From contig NZ_MRBS01000003.1 of assembly GCF_001922585.1 (NCBI RefSeq), positions 174,231-238,230 of the forward strand: a DNA stretch of 64,000 bases, in the 5' to 3' direction. The position numbers and the translations under genes were made by a program. Shown here piece by piece: positions 45,618 to 54,552 of this stretch. Under the pieces are notes generated by a model. That model ran no database searches. It was not told the origin of the DNA and worked only from the letters and a program-made list of their open reading frames with translations. The DNA is from Pantoea sp. 1.19. GTDB lineage: Bacteria > Pseudomonadota > Gammaproteobacteria > Enterobacterales > Enterobacteriaceae. Within the stretch, counting starts at the first letter, position 1. The number at the start of each line of letters is the position of its first letter.

Positions 45618-46040
45618 TTATCGATGGCGGGCAGCGGTCGCCACATCCAGATGGGCTATCCGTAACGCCACCACCGTCAGGGTAGAGAGCACCACGCCGG
45701 CAGGCACCACCGCCCGGGCGTCACGGCTGTGGATAAAGGCATGAATGATCGCCAGCCCCCTGACCAGCGCATTGAGCCAGAAACGGCGCCGCTGTACCAC
45801 ACTGTGCTGTACTGCCCGCCCCGGCCATACCTGCCCGAGGCTCATCAGCCGGGGGGTCGCCGCCAGCAGCAGCGCAAAGACGATCAGCCAGCTGGCTGCC
45901 TGAGTCCAGAACGGTTGATAGCTAAACAGATAGCGGGTGTCACAGATTAGCGCGGCGGTGAAGCAGCCCAGCGGCAGCGGAGTAAACAGCGCGTAGAGCG
46001 CCGGTCGCCAGAGCGGCGGCGCGTAGGGAGTCACGGCCAT
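45618..46040 (-). CDS. DUF2231 family membrane protein
   Basis: A 140-residue protein with four predicted membrane segments (ALYALFTPLPLGCFTAALIC, WTQAASWLIVFALLLAA, FWLNALVRGLAIIHAFIHS, VPAGVVLSTLTVVALRIAHL). DUF2231 proteins are often encoded next to sorbosone-dehydrogenase family genes and may be membrane partners in electron transfer. ATG 46040 follows AGGAG; the ATG at 46046 is too close to the site. The partner gene downstream is destroyed, so its role is uncertain. Confidence 0.8.
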   Translation of the reverse strand: MAVTPYAPPLWRPALYALFTPLPLGCFTAALICDTRYLFSYQPFWTQAASWLIVFALLLAATPRLMSLGQVWPGRAVQHSVVQRRRFWLNALVRGLAIIHAFIHSRDARAVVPAGVVLSTLTVVALRIAHLDVATAARHR

Positions 46041-46119
46041 TAACATTCTCCTTTTAAACGCCACGGCGGACCCGGCCGCCCGGCTGTAAAAGGTTAGTAA
46101 GTTTAATGTATTTTGCGAA

Positions 46120-47283
46120 TTATCCCTGCGCGGCCGTCGGCGGACAGCACTGGCGCACCAGCCGCAGCAGAAACGTCACCGCCGGCGCCAGCAGCGCATC
46201 GTTAAAATCGTAACGCGCATTGTGCAGCGGGGCCGACGGCGTGTGGCCGTCCGCCCCGATCCAGAAATAGGCGCCGGGGCACTGCTCAAGCAGACAGGCG
46301 AAGTCCTCCGACGCCATCGATGGCGTAACGTCCCAGCGCAGCGGCCAGTCGGCCTGCTGCGCGGTGGCCTTCACCTGCGCCGCCGCCGCCGCATGATTGT
46401 CGGTTACCGGATAGCCCGGATGCCAACGGAGCGCGCCCTCAACGCCTGACAGGGCGCTTTGCGCCTCGACAAACTGGCCAATCAGCGCCCGAACCCGGTT
46501 ACGAACCGGTTGTTGTAAGCAGCGCAGCGTCCCCTTGAGCACCACCGTTTCCGGGATCACGTTAATCGCTTCGCCGCCGTTGATTTGCGTCACGCTGACC
46601 ACCGCAGACGCGGTTGGCGCCAGCCGACGGGACGGAATGGTTTGCAGCGCCATGATCAGCTGGGCGGCGGCGACAATGGGATCGGCGCCGTTTTCCGGCA
46701 TCGCCGCGTGGCAGCTTTGGCCCGTGAGGGTTATCTCAAAGGGATCGAGCGAGGCCATCATTGCGCCCGCATTCAGCGCCACCTCGCCCAGCGGCAGGCC
46801 GGGCCAGTTATGCAGCGCATAGATGGCGTCCATGGGAAAGCGGCGGAACAGCCCTTCTTCAACCAGGCGGCGGGCACCGCCGAGATTCTCTTCCGCGGGT
46901 TGGAAGAGAAAATGCACCGTGCCGCTGAACGCGCGCTGCTCGCTCAGTTCCCGCGCGGCCGCCAGCAGAATCGCCGTGTGGCCGTCGTGGCCGCAGGCGT
47001 GCATCACGCCGGGGTGCTGCGAGCGCCAGGGCGCTTCGCCCAGCTCTTGGATCGGCAGCGCGTCCATGTCGGCACGCAGTCCGATCGCCGGTCCTGGACC
47101 GTTCTCCAGCGTGGCCACCACGCCGGTGCCCGCCAGCCCTTCCGTCACCTGCAGCCCCCAACTGCGCAGCCTGGCCGCGATGCGCTGGCTAGTGCGATGC
47201 TCCTGATACCCCAGTTCGGGATAGCGGTGAAAATCCTGACGCCACGCCGTGACTTCGGCCAGACGCTCACGGGATAGGGACAT
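46120..47283 (-). CDS. M20 family metallo-amidohydrolase (hippurate/IAA-amino-acid hydrolase type)
   Basis: A 387-residue M20D peptidase that removes acyl groups from N-acyl amino acids. The metal-binding core is visible: HACGHDGHTAILLAAARELS near 98-117, PAEENLGGARRLVEEGLF near 131-148 with the catalytic Glu pair, and ALHNWPGLPLGEVALN near 160. SMASEDFACLLEQCPGAYFW near 324 provides another ligand. AAGGAG precedes ATG 47283; a longer frame to 47475 is an extension. Substrate specificity is unknown. Confidence 0.92.
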   Translation of the reverse strand: MSLSRERLAEVTAWRQDFHRYPELGYQEHRTSQRIAARLRSWGLQVTEGLAGTGVVATLENGPGPAIGLRADMDALPIQELGEAPWRSQHPGVMHACGHDGHTAILLAAARELSEQRAFSGTVHFLFQPAEENLGGARRLVEEGLFRRFPMDAIYALHNWPGLPLGEVALNAGAMMASLDPFEITLTGQSCHAAMPENGADPIVAAAQLIMALQTIPSRRLAPTASAVVSVTQINGGEAINVIPETVVLKGTLRCLQQPVRNRVRALIGQFVEAQSALSGVEGALRWHPGYPVTDNHAAAAAQVKATAQQADWPLRWDVTPSMASEDFACLLEQCPGAYFWIGADGHTPSAPLHNARYDFNDALLAPAVTFLLRLVRQCCPPTAAQG

Positions 47284-47362
47284 AGTGACTCCTTGCCGTT
47301 CCGGCTGCGTTAACTCTTGCCAGCTTAACGCGTCGCGGCCAGGGATGCCAGGCGGGCGGAAG

Positions 47363-47385
47363 CACGGCGGGAAGATCCCGCCGTG
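47363..47385 (-). terminator. Stem-loop after nfsB
   Basis: CACGGCGGGA and TCCCGCCGTG form a perfect 10-bp stem with a 3-nt loop eight bases after the nfsB stop. No T tract follows, so strength is uncertain. Confidence 0.6.
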
Positions 47386-47392
47386 GGGGGAA

Positions 47393-48043
47393 TTACAGCT
47401 CGGTGACCACCGCCTGCTCGCGCAGACGCGATTTCGGCAGCGCAGCGTTAAAGTCGCTCTCGCTGCGATAGCCAACGGTCATCAGCACCAGGCTACGCAG
47501 GCCCTGCTCCGCGAGGCCGAACTCGGCGTCGACGGCCGCGGTGTCAAAGCCTTCGATCGGCGTGGCGTCCAGCCCCAGTGCGGCCGCGCCCAGCAGGCCG
47601 GATCCCAGCGCCAGATAGACCTGCTTTTCCATCCATTCACTGACGTCACCCGCCTCGCGATGGATATTCACAAAGCCTTTACGCACCTGATCGGTCGTCG
47701 CCTCGGCGTCCGGTTTGGCAAAGCGGCCGTCGGCAGCTTCCTGCGCCAGGATATCCGCCAGGTAAGCGTCGGTCAGAACGCGACGCACGCAGAATACCAC
47801 CGTGTGTGAGGCATCGCGCACTTTGCTCTGATTGAAAGCAAACGCATCGCCTACCGCGCGGGTCAGGCGCGCTTTGCCGTCGTGGCTGCCCACCAGCAGG
47901 AAGTGCCACGGCTGCGAGTTCACTGAGGACGGCGCGTAGCGCAGCAGCGCCATCAGCTCATGCAGCGTCCCCGGCGGGATGGTTTTGCTGCTGTCATAGG
48001 ATTTGGTGGAGTAACGCTCCAGGCTCAGTTTTTTCAAATTCAT
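47393..48043 (-). CDS. nfsB: Oxygen-insensitive NAD(P)H nitroreductase
   Basis: A 216-residue FMN nitroreductase (E. coli NfsB is 217). The start LKKLSLERYSTKSYDSSKTI, the FMN-binding RYAPSSVNSQPWHFLLVGS near 41-59 and the end TVGYRSESDFNAALPKSRLR are typical. It reduces nitroaromatics and quinones by two electrons. ATG 48043 follows GGAGAGC. Confidence 0.93.
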   Translation of the reverse strand: MNLKKLSLERYSTKSYDSSKTIPPGTLHELMALLRYAPSSVNSQPWHFLLVGSHDGKARLTRAVGDAFAFNQSKVRDASHTVVFCVRRVLTDAYLADILAQEAADGRFAKPDAEATTDQVRKGFVNIHREAGDVSEWMEKQVYLALGSGLLGAAALGLDATPIEGFDTAAVDAEFGLAEQGLRSLVLMTVGYRSESDFNAALPKSRLREQAVVTEL

Positions 48044-48134
48044 TCTGCTCTCCGGCAATCGGTTTTATTAAGCTATAGGTTACGATATCAGTTTAATTGT
48101 CTCTAACGCACTTCGTGCCCTGCCGGCTCTGCCG

Positions 48135-48824
48135 TCAGGGAGCCAGGCGCGCTGCCAGCGCAGTAATATCGCTGGCGACCAGATCCGGCTGAGGAGCAAG
48201 GGGATAGCACGCCTGCCCCGGTCTGGCGATAAAGGCGGTCTTCAAACCGGCCAGCCTGGCTCCCCCTATGTCCCAGCCATGGGCGGCAATCATCATGCAT
48301 GCGGCGACAGGGCTGCCCATCTGCTGCGCCGCCCAGTGGTATACGCGCAGGGCCGGTTTATAAGTATTTAGCGTTTCAACGCTGAGAACCGCGGTGAAAA
48401 AGTGCCCAATCCCGGCAGCGCGCAGCTGCTCCTGCGCCAGCGTAGCGGAGGAGTTGGTCAGCGCGACCAGGGTATAGCCACGCTGGCGCAGGAGGGCGAG
48501 CCCCGGCGGTACATCGGGATGGACCGGCAGCGTGGCCAGTACGCTAGCAAGCGGGCGGTCTGCCGCCGCCAGCGATACCCCGTAGCGCTCCGCGGTCATC
48601 TGCAGTACCGCCTCGGCGATATCGCCAAAGGGGTGCCAGCAGCCGGTCACGCTATCGACCAGCGAATAGTGCAGTAGCGACGTAAACCAGACGTCGGCCA
48701 GATCCGCCCTGCCCCCCAACCTTTTCCCCACGCTGGCCTTCAGCGGTGCGGTATCCAGCAGCGTTTCATTGACGTCAAAAAAGAGTACCCCCGCGGTTTC
48801 TGATACTTCACGTCTCTCTGTCAC
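48135..48824 (-). CDS. HAD-family, haloacid dehalogenase type II-like protein
   Basis: A 229-residue hydrolase. The nucleophile motif is VLFFDVNETLLDT (Asp17), motif II ALTNSSATLAQEQL near 121, motif III lysine YKPALRVYHWAAQQMG near 156 and motif IV MMIAAHGWDIGGARLAGLKT near 178. These follow the L-2-haloacid dehalogenase subgroup, which splits carbon-halogen bonds, although many members have unknown substrates. AGGGAAGGTGAC precedes the ATG. Confidence 0.9.
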   Translation of the reverse strand: MTERREVSETAGVLFFDVNETLLDTAPLKASVGKRLGGRADLADVWFTSLLHYSLVDSVTGCWHPFGDIAEAVLQMTAERYGVSLAAADRPLASVLATLPVHPDVPPGLALLRQRGYTLVALTNSSATLAQEQLRAAGIGHFFTAVLSVETLNTYKPALRVYHWAAQQMGSPVAACMMIAAHGWDIGGARLAGLKTAFIARPGQACYPLAPQPDLVASDITALAARLAP

Positions 48825-48988
48825 CTTCCCTCCGGAACGCCGTCTGTTGAGTTAAGTGCCGCGCGGTTAGCGGGCACGATAAGCCACCGGGCGTGACCGG
48901 CGGGTTCGGGCAGGCGTCCGTAACGGTCGTGAAGCCCGCGCCCGCCCAGGAATACCGATGTCCGGCGGTGAGTCAGGCCGCGGCAGCG

Positions 48989-49753
48989 TTAATCTTCGTA
49001 GTGTAGTTCCTGCGGCTGAGCGGGAATGATCCCTGCGTCCAGCGGTTCGTCAGTGAGGCGCTCGGGCCGCGTCAGGGCCGCCAGCTCCACGGGCGCCAGC
49101 GGTCGCAGCAGCGCACGCTGCTGCTGCAGTGCACGCTGCCGGGGACACTGACTGCCCGGCTCGCGGCTGAACGCGTGTTCGACGCTGGCTAACGCCCGCG
49201 TGGCCGAGGGGAGAAAGTGTTGGCTGGCATAGCTGTCCACCGATAGCAGGCTGACCAGCACGGCATAGTTGACCACCACGGACGCCACCAGCGTGAGACA
49301 GGCGACGGCCACGAGGCGCGGAGTAAAGGGGATGTGCTGCGGACCGGGGAGCGGCGGAACATCGACGAACGACGGTGGCGGGATGGCTGCCGCTTCCGCC
49401 TCGATGGGCACGCTGTGCATCGTCACCTGAACGGTTTCCGGCAGCAAAAAACCGCGCCGCGGAACGGTTTTGATGATCTCCTCGCCGCACTCCCCCAGTT
49501 CGCTAAAGGCTTTACGCAATGCGTAAATCACGCCATGCAGCGTATTGTTGGTCACCGCGATGCCAAACCGTTCCCAGGCATACTGACAAAGCTCGCGGTG
49601 CGCGACGATTTTGCCCGGGTTTTCCAGCAGCAGCTTCAGACAGAGCGCGGCCGGCGCGCGCAGGGTGAGGCGCTGCCCGCTGGGGGGATGGATCAGCGTG
49701 TTATCGGTTATGTTAAATGTAATGCACTGATTAATGGTGAAGGTTTTATTCAT
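48989..49753 (-). CDS. Orphan membrane-bound winged-helix regulator (ToxR/CadC type)
   Basis: A 254-residue paralogue of the fimbrial regulator at 14728-15597. The DNA-binding domain (LCQYAWERFGIAVTNNTLHG, IIKTVPRRGFLLPETVQV) occupies residues 1-115. A proline-rich linker follows, then one membrane segment (about 146-170) and a shorter periplasmic part with a single cysteine (GSQCPRQRA). No FidL-like partner and no fimbrial operon lie beside it. Its targets are unknown. Confidence 0.82.
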   Translation of the reverse strand: MNKTFTINQCITFNITDNTLIHPPSGQRLTLRAPAALCLKLLLENPGKIVAHRELCQYAWERFGIAVTNNTLHGVIYALRKAFSELGECGEEIIKTVPRRGFLLPETVQVTMHSVPIEAEAAAIPPPSFVDVPPLPGPQHIPFTPRLVAVACLTLVASVVVNYAVLVSLLSVDSYASQHFLPSATRALASVEHAFSREPGSQCPRQRALQQQRALLRPLAPVELAALTRPERLTDEPLDAGIIPAQPQELHYED

Positions 49754-49906
49754 GCTGTTCGCCGTCTTAAGCGCGCCATAGGCCGGTAAATGGGTTAAAC
49801 ACGCCAGGGAATGGCGCGTGCGCCCGATAATGCATACGACAGAGCCGGCCCGCTAGAGGAAGCAGGCCGGCTCGATTGATATACTATATCATAACGAAAT
49901 GGCGAA

Positions 49907-51115
49907 TTACCAGGCGGGAATCGGATCGGGATAGTGTTGCCAGAGGAGTGGCCCGGCCGCCATTTCCACGTCGTTAAGCAACGCCGCGTCCAGCGCCGCC
50001 CGCAGCGCCGCCTCATCCATTTGCTGGCCAATAAACACCAGCTCCTGACGCGCATCTCCGGGCCCCTCCTGCCAGACCTCGTGGATCATCGCCAGGCTCT
50101 CGGGGTCTTCTGGCCACTGATCGTCCGGCACGCTGGCCCACCACAGCCCTGCCCGCCCCTGCCGCGCCATGCCACCGGCCTGGGACCAGCTGCCGGCAAA
50201 CTGCGGCCGGCTGGCCAGCCAGAAGTACCCTTTGGAGCGCACGACGCCGGGCATATCGTCGGAAAACAGCGCCCAGAAACGCTGAGGATGAAACGGCCGG
50301 CGCGCGCGATACACAAAACTGCTAATACCGTAGGTGTCGGTCTCCGGCGTGTGGCTGCCGCGCAGCTCTTGCAGCCAGCCGGGAGCCTGCGCCGCGGCGT
50401 CAAAATCGAACAGGCCGGTGTTGAGCACCTTCTCCAGCCCAATACGACCAAACTCGGTTAGCTCTATGCGCGCGCGCGGGTTCAGCCCCTTCAGCAGTCC
50501 GACCAGCCGCTCGCGCGTTGCGGCATCGATCAAATCGCATTTGTTAACCAGCAGCACATCGCAAAACTCGACTTGCTCAATCAGCAGGTCGACCACCGAG
50601 CGATCGTCCTCTTCGCCGAGCGATTCGCCACGCGACTGCAGCGAGTCCTGAGCATCGTAATCGCGCAGAAAATTAAAGCCGTCAACGACAGTCACCAGCG
50701 TATCGAGTCGCGACAGCGACGAGAGCGAGCGGCCCTGCTCATCGCTAAAGGTAAAGGTTTCCGCCACCGGCAGCGGTTCTGAAATGCCGGTAGATTCGAT
50801 AACCAGCTGGTCAAAGCGCCCTGACTCCGCCAGCTGCGCCACCTCAACCAACAGATCCTCCCGCAGGGTACAGCAGATGCAGCCGTTACTCATTTCGACC
50901 AGTTTTTCATCGGTGCGCGACAGCGCGGCCCCGCCGTCACGCACCAGGCTGGCATCAATGTTCACTTCGGACATATCGTTGACGATCACCGCCACCCGTC
51001 GCCCCTCGCGATTGTGCAGAATGTGATTTAACAGCGTGGTTTTACCGGCGCCCAGAAAGCCGGACAGAACGGTGACGGGCAGGCGAGTATCGCCGGAAGC
51101 AGTGTGAACAGTCAT
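49907..51115 (-). CDS. COG0523/ZigA-type zinc metallochaperone GTPase
   Basis: A 402-residue G3E GTPase. Walker A is [11 protein letters not shown] (about 19-29), the metal-binding CXCC motif is [10 protein letters not shown] (Cys79, 81, 82), the guanine-specificity motif is [10 protein letters not shown] near 200, and the C-terminal CobW domain ends [20 protein letters not shown]. Members of this subgroup, called ZigA or YciC, are Zur-controlled and supply zinc under starvation. A Zur-like palindrome lies just upstream, which supports that role. Confidence 0.9.
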   Translation of the reverse strand: MTVHTASGDTRLPVTVLSGFLGAGKTTLLNHILHNREGRRVAVIVNDMSEVNIDASLVRDGGAALSRTDEKLVEMSNGCICCTLREDLLVEVAQLAESGRFDQLVIESTGISEPLPVAETFTFSDEQGRSLSSLSRLDTLVTVVDGFNFLRDYDAQDSLQSRGESLGEEDDRSVVDLLIEQVEFCDVLLVNKCDLIDAATRERLVGLLKGLNPRARIELTEFGRIGLEKVLNTGLFDFDAAAQAPGWLQELRGSHTPETDTYGISSFVYRARRPFHPQRFWALFSDDMPGVVRSKGYFWLASRPQFAGSWSQAGGMARQGRAGLWWASVPDDQWPEDPESLAMIHEVWQEGPGDARQELVFIGQQMDEAALRAALDAALLNDVEMAAGPLLWQHYPDPIPAW

Positions 51116-51135
51116 AAGACCTCCTGAATTTTGTC

Positions 51136-51147
51136 ATGTTATAACAT
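51136..51147. promoter_or_regulatory. Zur-like palindrome upstream of the zinc chaperone gene
   Basis: ATGTTATAACAT is a perfect palindrome within TCATGTTATAACATAAC, 20 bases before the chaperone ATG. It shares the ATGTTATA...TATAACAT half-site pattern of enterobacterial Zur boxes, with the two halves overlapping. The assignment is inferred from pattern and downstream gene. Confidence 0.65.
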
Positions 51148-51223
51148 AACAAACATCAGGGCGAAAGGCGTTCGCGGCTTGACGGTGCGACGGGGGAGGA
51201 AAACGCGGCGGCGAGGCAGCTGG

Positions 51224-51247
51224 CTCAGGTGCCGGACGACACCTGAG
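51224..51247 (-). terminator. Stem-loop after gntT
   Basis: CTCAGGTG and CACCTGAG form a perfect 8-bp stem with an 8-nt loop, nine bases after the gntT stop. No T tract, so it may be a weak terminator or mRNA-end stabiliser. Confidence 0.45.
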
Positions 51248-51256
51248 CGACAGCCA

Positions 51257-52573
51257 TTACACGACGGTGGAGAGCAGCAGCGTGCCGGCAAGGCCGCAGA
51301 GCGCAATGATGGTCTCCAGCACCGACCAGGACTTGATGGTTTCACCAATGGTCAGGTTGAAATACTCTTTGAACAGCCAGAAGCCGGGATCGTTCACGTG
51401 CGAGAAAATCACGCTGCCGGAGCCCACCGCAATCACCATCAGCTCCGGGCTGACCCCGGTGGTGGCAATCAGCGGCGCCACGATCCCGCCGGCGGTAATC
51501 GCCGCCACGGTAGCGGAGCCCAGGGCGATACGCAGCACGGCGGCGATGGTCCACGCCATCAAAATCGGTGACACGTTGCTGCCGTGCATCAGGCTGGCAA
51601 TGTATTTATCAACGCCGCTCTCGACCAGCACCTGCTTAAACGCCCCGCCGCCGCCGATAATCAGCAGCATCATGGCGATGATTTTGATCGAGCTGGAGAG
51701 GGTTTCCATGACCTCGTCCATGCTGCGGCCGCGGTTAAGACCAAAGGTAAAGATGGCAATCAGCACGGCGATCAGCGTCGCCATGACCGGATCGCCAAAG
51801 AACTCCGCCCACGGCAGCAGCGCGTGACCGGCGGGCAGGATCATCTCGGCAACCGCGCGAATGGCCATCAGGATAACCGGCACCAGCGCGGTCCAGACGC
51901 TAACCGCGAAGCCGGGCATCTCATCATCGCTAAAAGTTTTCGGGTTCCACAAGCCCGGCGGCACCGGCTTATCGATGCCCTTCAGGCAGCGGGCAAATAC
52001 CGGTCCGGCCAGAATCACCGTTGGAATACCCAGCAGCGTACCGTACAGCAGGGTTTTGCCCATGTCGGCGTGAAACAGCGTGGCAATGGCGGTCGGGCCC
52101 GGGTGCGGAGGGAGAAAACCGTGGGTCACCGACAGCGCGGCGGCCATTGGCACGCCGACGTAAAGCAGTGGAATGCGCGCCGATGCGGCAATGGTGAACA
52201 CCAGCGGCAGCAGCAACACAAACCCGACCTCATAGAAGAGCGCAAAGCCGACGGTGAAACCGGTCAGCACCACCGCCCACTGAATGTGCTTCACGCCAAA
52301 TTTATCGATAAGCGTTGTGGCGATGCGCTGGGCACCGCCGCAGTCGCTAAGCAGCTTGCCGAGCATCGCGCCAAAGCCCATGATCAGCGCCAGGCTACCG
52401 AGGGTTGAGCCTACCCCTTTTTTGATGGCGGCGATCACCTCATCCACCGGCATTCCCTGCATAATTCCCACGGCCAGCGCCACCAGAATCAGCGCAATAA
52501 AGCCGTTCAGCTTCAGGCGAACCATCAGCAGCAGAAGCAGCAAAACGCCGACGGCAACAATAACTAATGGCAT
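51257..52573 (-). CDS. gntT: Gluconate:H+ symporter (GntP family)
   Basis: A 438-residue transporter with about 12-14 membrane segments, the length of E. coli GntT. Family blocks include YEVGFVLLLPLVFTIAASAR, TALVPVILMAI, and LGSATVAAITAGGIVAPLIA with SHVNDPGFWLFKEYFNLTIG near the end. ATG 52573 follows GGGGAG. A two-part GntR-type operator lies about 130 bases upstream. Low-affinity GntU is an alternative; neighbours show only that it takes up gluconate or a similar sugar acid. Confidence 0.92.
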   Translation of the reverse strand: MPLVIVAVGVLLLLLLMVRLKLNGFIALILVALAVGIMQGMPVDEVIAAIKKGVGSTLGSLALIMGFGAMLGKLLSDCGGAQRIATTLIDKFGVKHIQWAVVLTGFTVGFALFYEVGFVLLLPLVFTIAASARIPLLYVGVPMAAALSVTHGFLPPHPGPTAIATLFHADMGKTLLYGTLLGIPTVILAGPVFARCLKGIDKPVPPGLWNPKTFSDDEMPGFAVSVWTALVPVILMAIRAVAEMILPAGHALLPWAEFFGDPVMATLIAVLIAIFTFGLNRGRSMDEVMETLSSSIKIIAMMLLIIGGGGAFKQVLVESGVDKYIASLMHGSNVSPILMAWTIAAVLRIALGSATVAAITAGGIVAPLIATTGVSPELMVIAVGSGSVIFSHVNDPGFWLFKEYFNLTIGETIKSWSVLETIIALCGLAGTLLLSTVV

Positions 52574-52697
52574 CTCTTTTCTCCCCGATCGGCTCACGCA
52601 TGCGCGCAGCGACCCGTTGTTATCTTTGTCTGTGGCGGGGGGCGTCTGCGGCGATGTCAGCGTCAGAGGTGCAGACGCGGGTTCCCCAGCCGCGCAG

Positions 52698-52725
52698 TGT
52701 TACCGGTATCATGATACGGGTAACA
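52698..52725. promoter_or_regulatory. Double GntR-type operator upstream of gntT
   Basis: TGTTACCGGTATCAT and ATGATACGGGTAACA form a nearly perfect 28-base inverted repeat with one mismatch pair. Each arm contains a GntR-like TGTTACC half-site. It lies between gntR (upstream) and gntT, so gntT has its own repressible promoter in addition to any read-through. Confidence 0.75.
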
Positions 52726-52807
52726 TTCACCGCAGGGGAATGGTGACAGCGGGGGAATTTCGGTTTTTGCGATGACGATCACGCGTAACGCGGCTGCAGG
52801 CTCGCGG

Positions 52808-53803
52808 TTATACGCTGGCGCCCGGCAGCAGCGTAAAACCGAGATCGATGGCGGATGAAGTGACAGCGTCACCCTTCAGGCGGGCCAGCAGCAGTTCGGC
52901 GGCGACGCGCCCCATCGCTTCGCGCGGCGTGAGCACGCTGGCGAGCTGCGGATCCATCGCCTGGCCGGGATCGAGGCCGTGAAAGCCGGCCACCGCGATA
53001 TCCTGTGGTACCCGCAGGCCGCGACGCTGACAGGCATAAATGGCGCCGATCGCCAGGTCATCATTGGTGCAAAATATTGCATCGGTATCGGGATACGCCT
53101 GCAGGGTTTGCGCCAGTAGTTCCGCGCCCAGCGAATAGGAGGAGGCGCGTTCGGTCAGGGTACTGCGCGGGGTGAGTCCCGCTTCAGTCATCGCCTCGGC
53201 GTAGCCCTGCTGTTTCAGGCGCGTGCGCTCGTCCAGCCGCGCACCGTGATACACCACGCACCGTCGCCCTTTGGCCAGCAAATAACGCGTCATTTGGCGT
53301 GCGGCCTCCACGTTGTTAAAGCCAACCGCCATATCCAGCGCCGGCGAGGCGCTGTCCATCACCTCCACCACCGGGATCCCGGCTACGTCAATCATCTTCA
53401 GGGTGCGCGCCGTATGCTGCCGCTCGGCAAGGATCAGGCCGTCGATGTTCCACGACAGTAGCGAGGTCAGACGCTCCTCCTCACGCTCCGGGCTGTAGCC
53501 ATAGTGCGCCAGCATGGTTTGATAGCCGTGGGAGTCCGTGACTCCCTCGACGCCGCGCAGCAGTTCAGCGAATACCTGGTTGGTGAGGGAGGGCAACAGC
53601 ACGCCAATGCAGCGGCTGGTGGCGTTAGAGAGAATATCCGGCGCCCGATTGGGAATATACCCCAGCGTCTCCAGCGCCGCGGCGATGTTGTCGCGCAGCG
53701 CGGCGGACACCAGGTTTGGGTCGCGCAAATAGCGACTGACGGTCATTTTAGTGACCCCTACCAGGTCGGCCACATCCTGTAACACCGGTCTTTTTTTCTT
53801 CAT
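52808..53803 (-). CDS. gntR: Gluconate repressor (LacI family)
   Basis: A 331-residue LacI/GalR regulator. The helix-turn-helix and hinge are VLQDVADLVGVTKMTVSRYL (residues 7-26) and PNRAPDILSNATSR, followed by a periplasmic-binding-protein-like sensor (GVLLPSLTNQVFAELLRGVE, AIFCTNDDLAIGAIYACQRR). E. coli GntR has the same length. It lies between gntK and gntT and should repress both through the operators found here. Confidence 0.94.
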   Translation of the reverse strand: MKKKRPVLQDVADLVGVTKMTVSRYLRDPNLVSAALRDNIAAALETLGYIPNRAPDILSNATSRCIGVLLPSLTNQVFAELLRGVEGVTDSHGYQTMLAHYGYSPEREEERLTSLLSWNIDGLILAERQHTARTLKMIDVAGIPVVEVMDSASPALDMAVGFNNVEAARQMTRYLLAKGRRCVVYHGARLDERTRLKQQGYAEAMTEAGLTPRSTLTERASSYSLGAELLAQTLQAYPDTDAIFCTNDDLAIGAIYACQRRGLRVPQDIAVAGFHGLDPGQAMDPQLASVLTPREAMGRVAAELLLARLKGDAVTSSAIDLGFTLLPGASV

Positions 53804-53860
53804 CGGGGTTCACGCTTCAGTTACATGCCGCGAGTGTAGCACACTGGCACGCGGCGGCGA

Positions 53861-54397
53861 TCAGTCAGCGCAGGTACCGGTAACGCGCGCGATGGCCGCC
53901 TGCGCCTGGGCAATCACTTCCTCCACCGGCACCGAGATATCCAGGGCGATGACGTCAGGCTCATCGGCGCCCGGCGCTTCCAGCGTGGCGAACTGCGTTT
54001 GCAACATTTGCGGTTTAAAAAAGTGGTTTTTACGCGCCTTCATGCGCGATTCGATCACCGCGTAATCCCCTTTCAGCCAGAGGAACGTCAGGTTGCGGCT
54101 ATCCTGACGCAGGCGATCGCGGTACTGACGCTTCAGCGCCGAGCAGACCACCAGCGACACCGGCTGGGTGCGCTGCATGGCGTAAATCGCGTCGTTGATT
54201 TTTGCCAGCCAGGGAGCACGGTCGTCGTCATTCAGCGGTTCCCCGCGCGCCATCTTATCGATATTCGCTCGCGGATGCAGAAAATCGCCGTCGAGAAACG
54301 CGGCGGAGAGGCGGCGGGCCAGCTCGCTGGCGATCACGGTTTTACCGCTGCCGGAAACGCCCATCAGTACAAAGGCGTGGTGAGAGGATGCAGACAT
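53861..54397 (-). CDS. gntK: Gluconokinase
   Basis: A 178-residue kinase that phosphorylates gluconate to 6-phosphogluconate for the Entner-Doudoroff or pentose phosphate route. P-loop GVSGSGKT spans residues 13-20, LDGDFLHPRANIDKMARGEP lies near 35-54 and CSALKRQYRDRLR near 85. Ribosome site AGGAG precedes the ATG. It is first of the gntK-gntR-gntT run; stop to gntR start is 57 bases. Confidence 0.95.
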   Translation of the reverse strand: MSASSHHAFVLMGVSGSGKTVIASELARRLSAAFLDGDFLHPRANIDKMARGEPLNDDDRAPWLAKINDAIYAMQRTQPVSLVVCSALKRQYRDRLRQDSRNLTFLWLKGDYAVIESRMKARKNHFFKPQMLQTQFATLEAPGADEPDVIALDISVPVEEVIAQAQAAIARVTGTCAD

Positions 54398-54435
54398 GGG
54401 GAACTCCTGTCAAAACCACAACCCGACCATCAGGT

Positions 54436-54450
54436 TGTTACCGGTAACAT
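54436..54450. promoter_or_regulatory. GntR operator upstream of gntK
   Basis: TGTTACCGGTAACAT is the canonical GntR palindrome (ATGTTACCGGTAACAT minus the first base). It lies 39 bases before the gntK start. Confidence 0.85.
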
Positions 54451-54552
54451 TATCGGATTTCCCGCGGTCAGCAAGCACGATACGCCGCCGTCGCTTCATT
54501 TTGTGATGAACTTCAAAAAAAGGGCGCCCGCCCGGGCGCCCATCAGCCGAGC

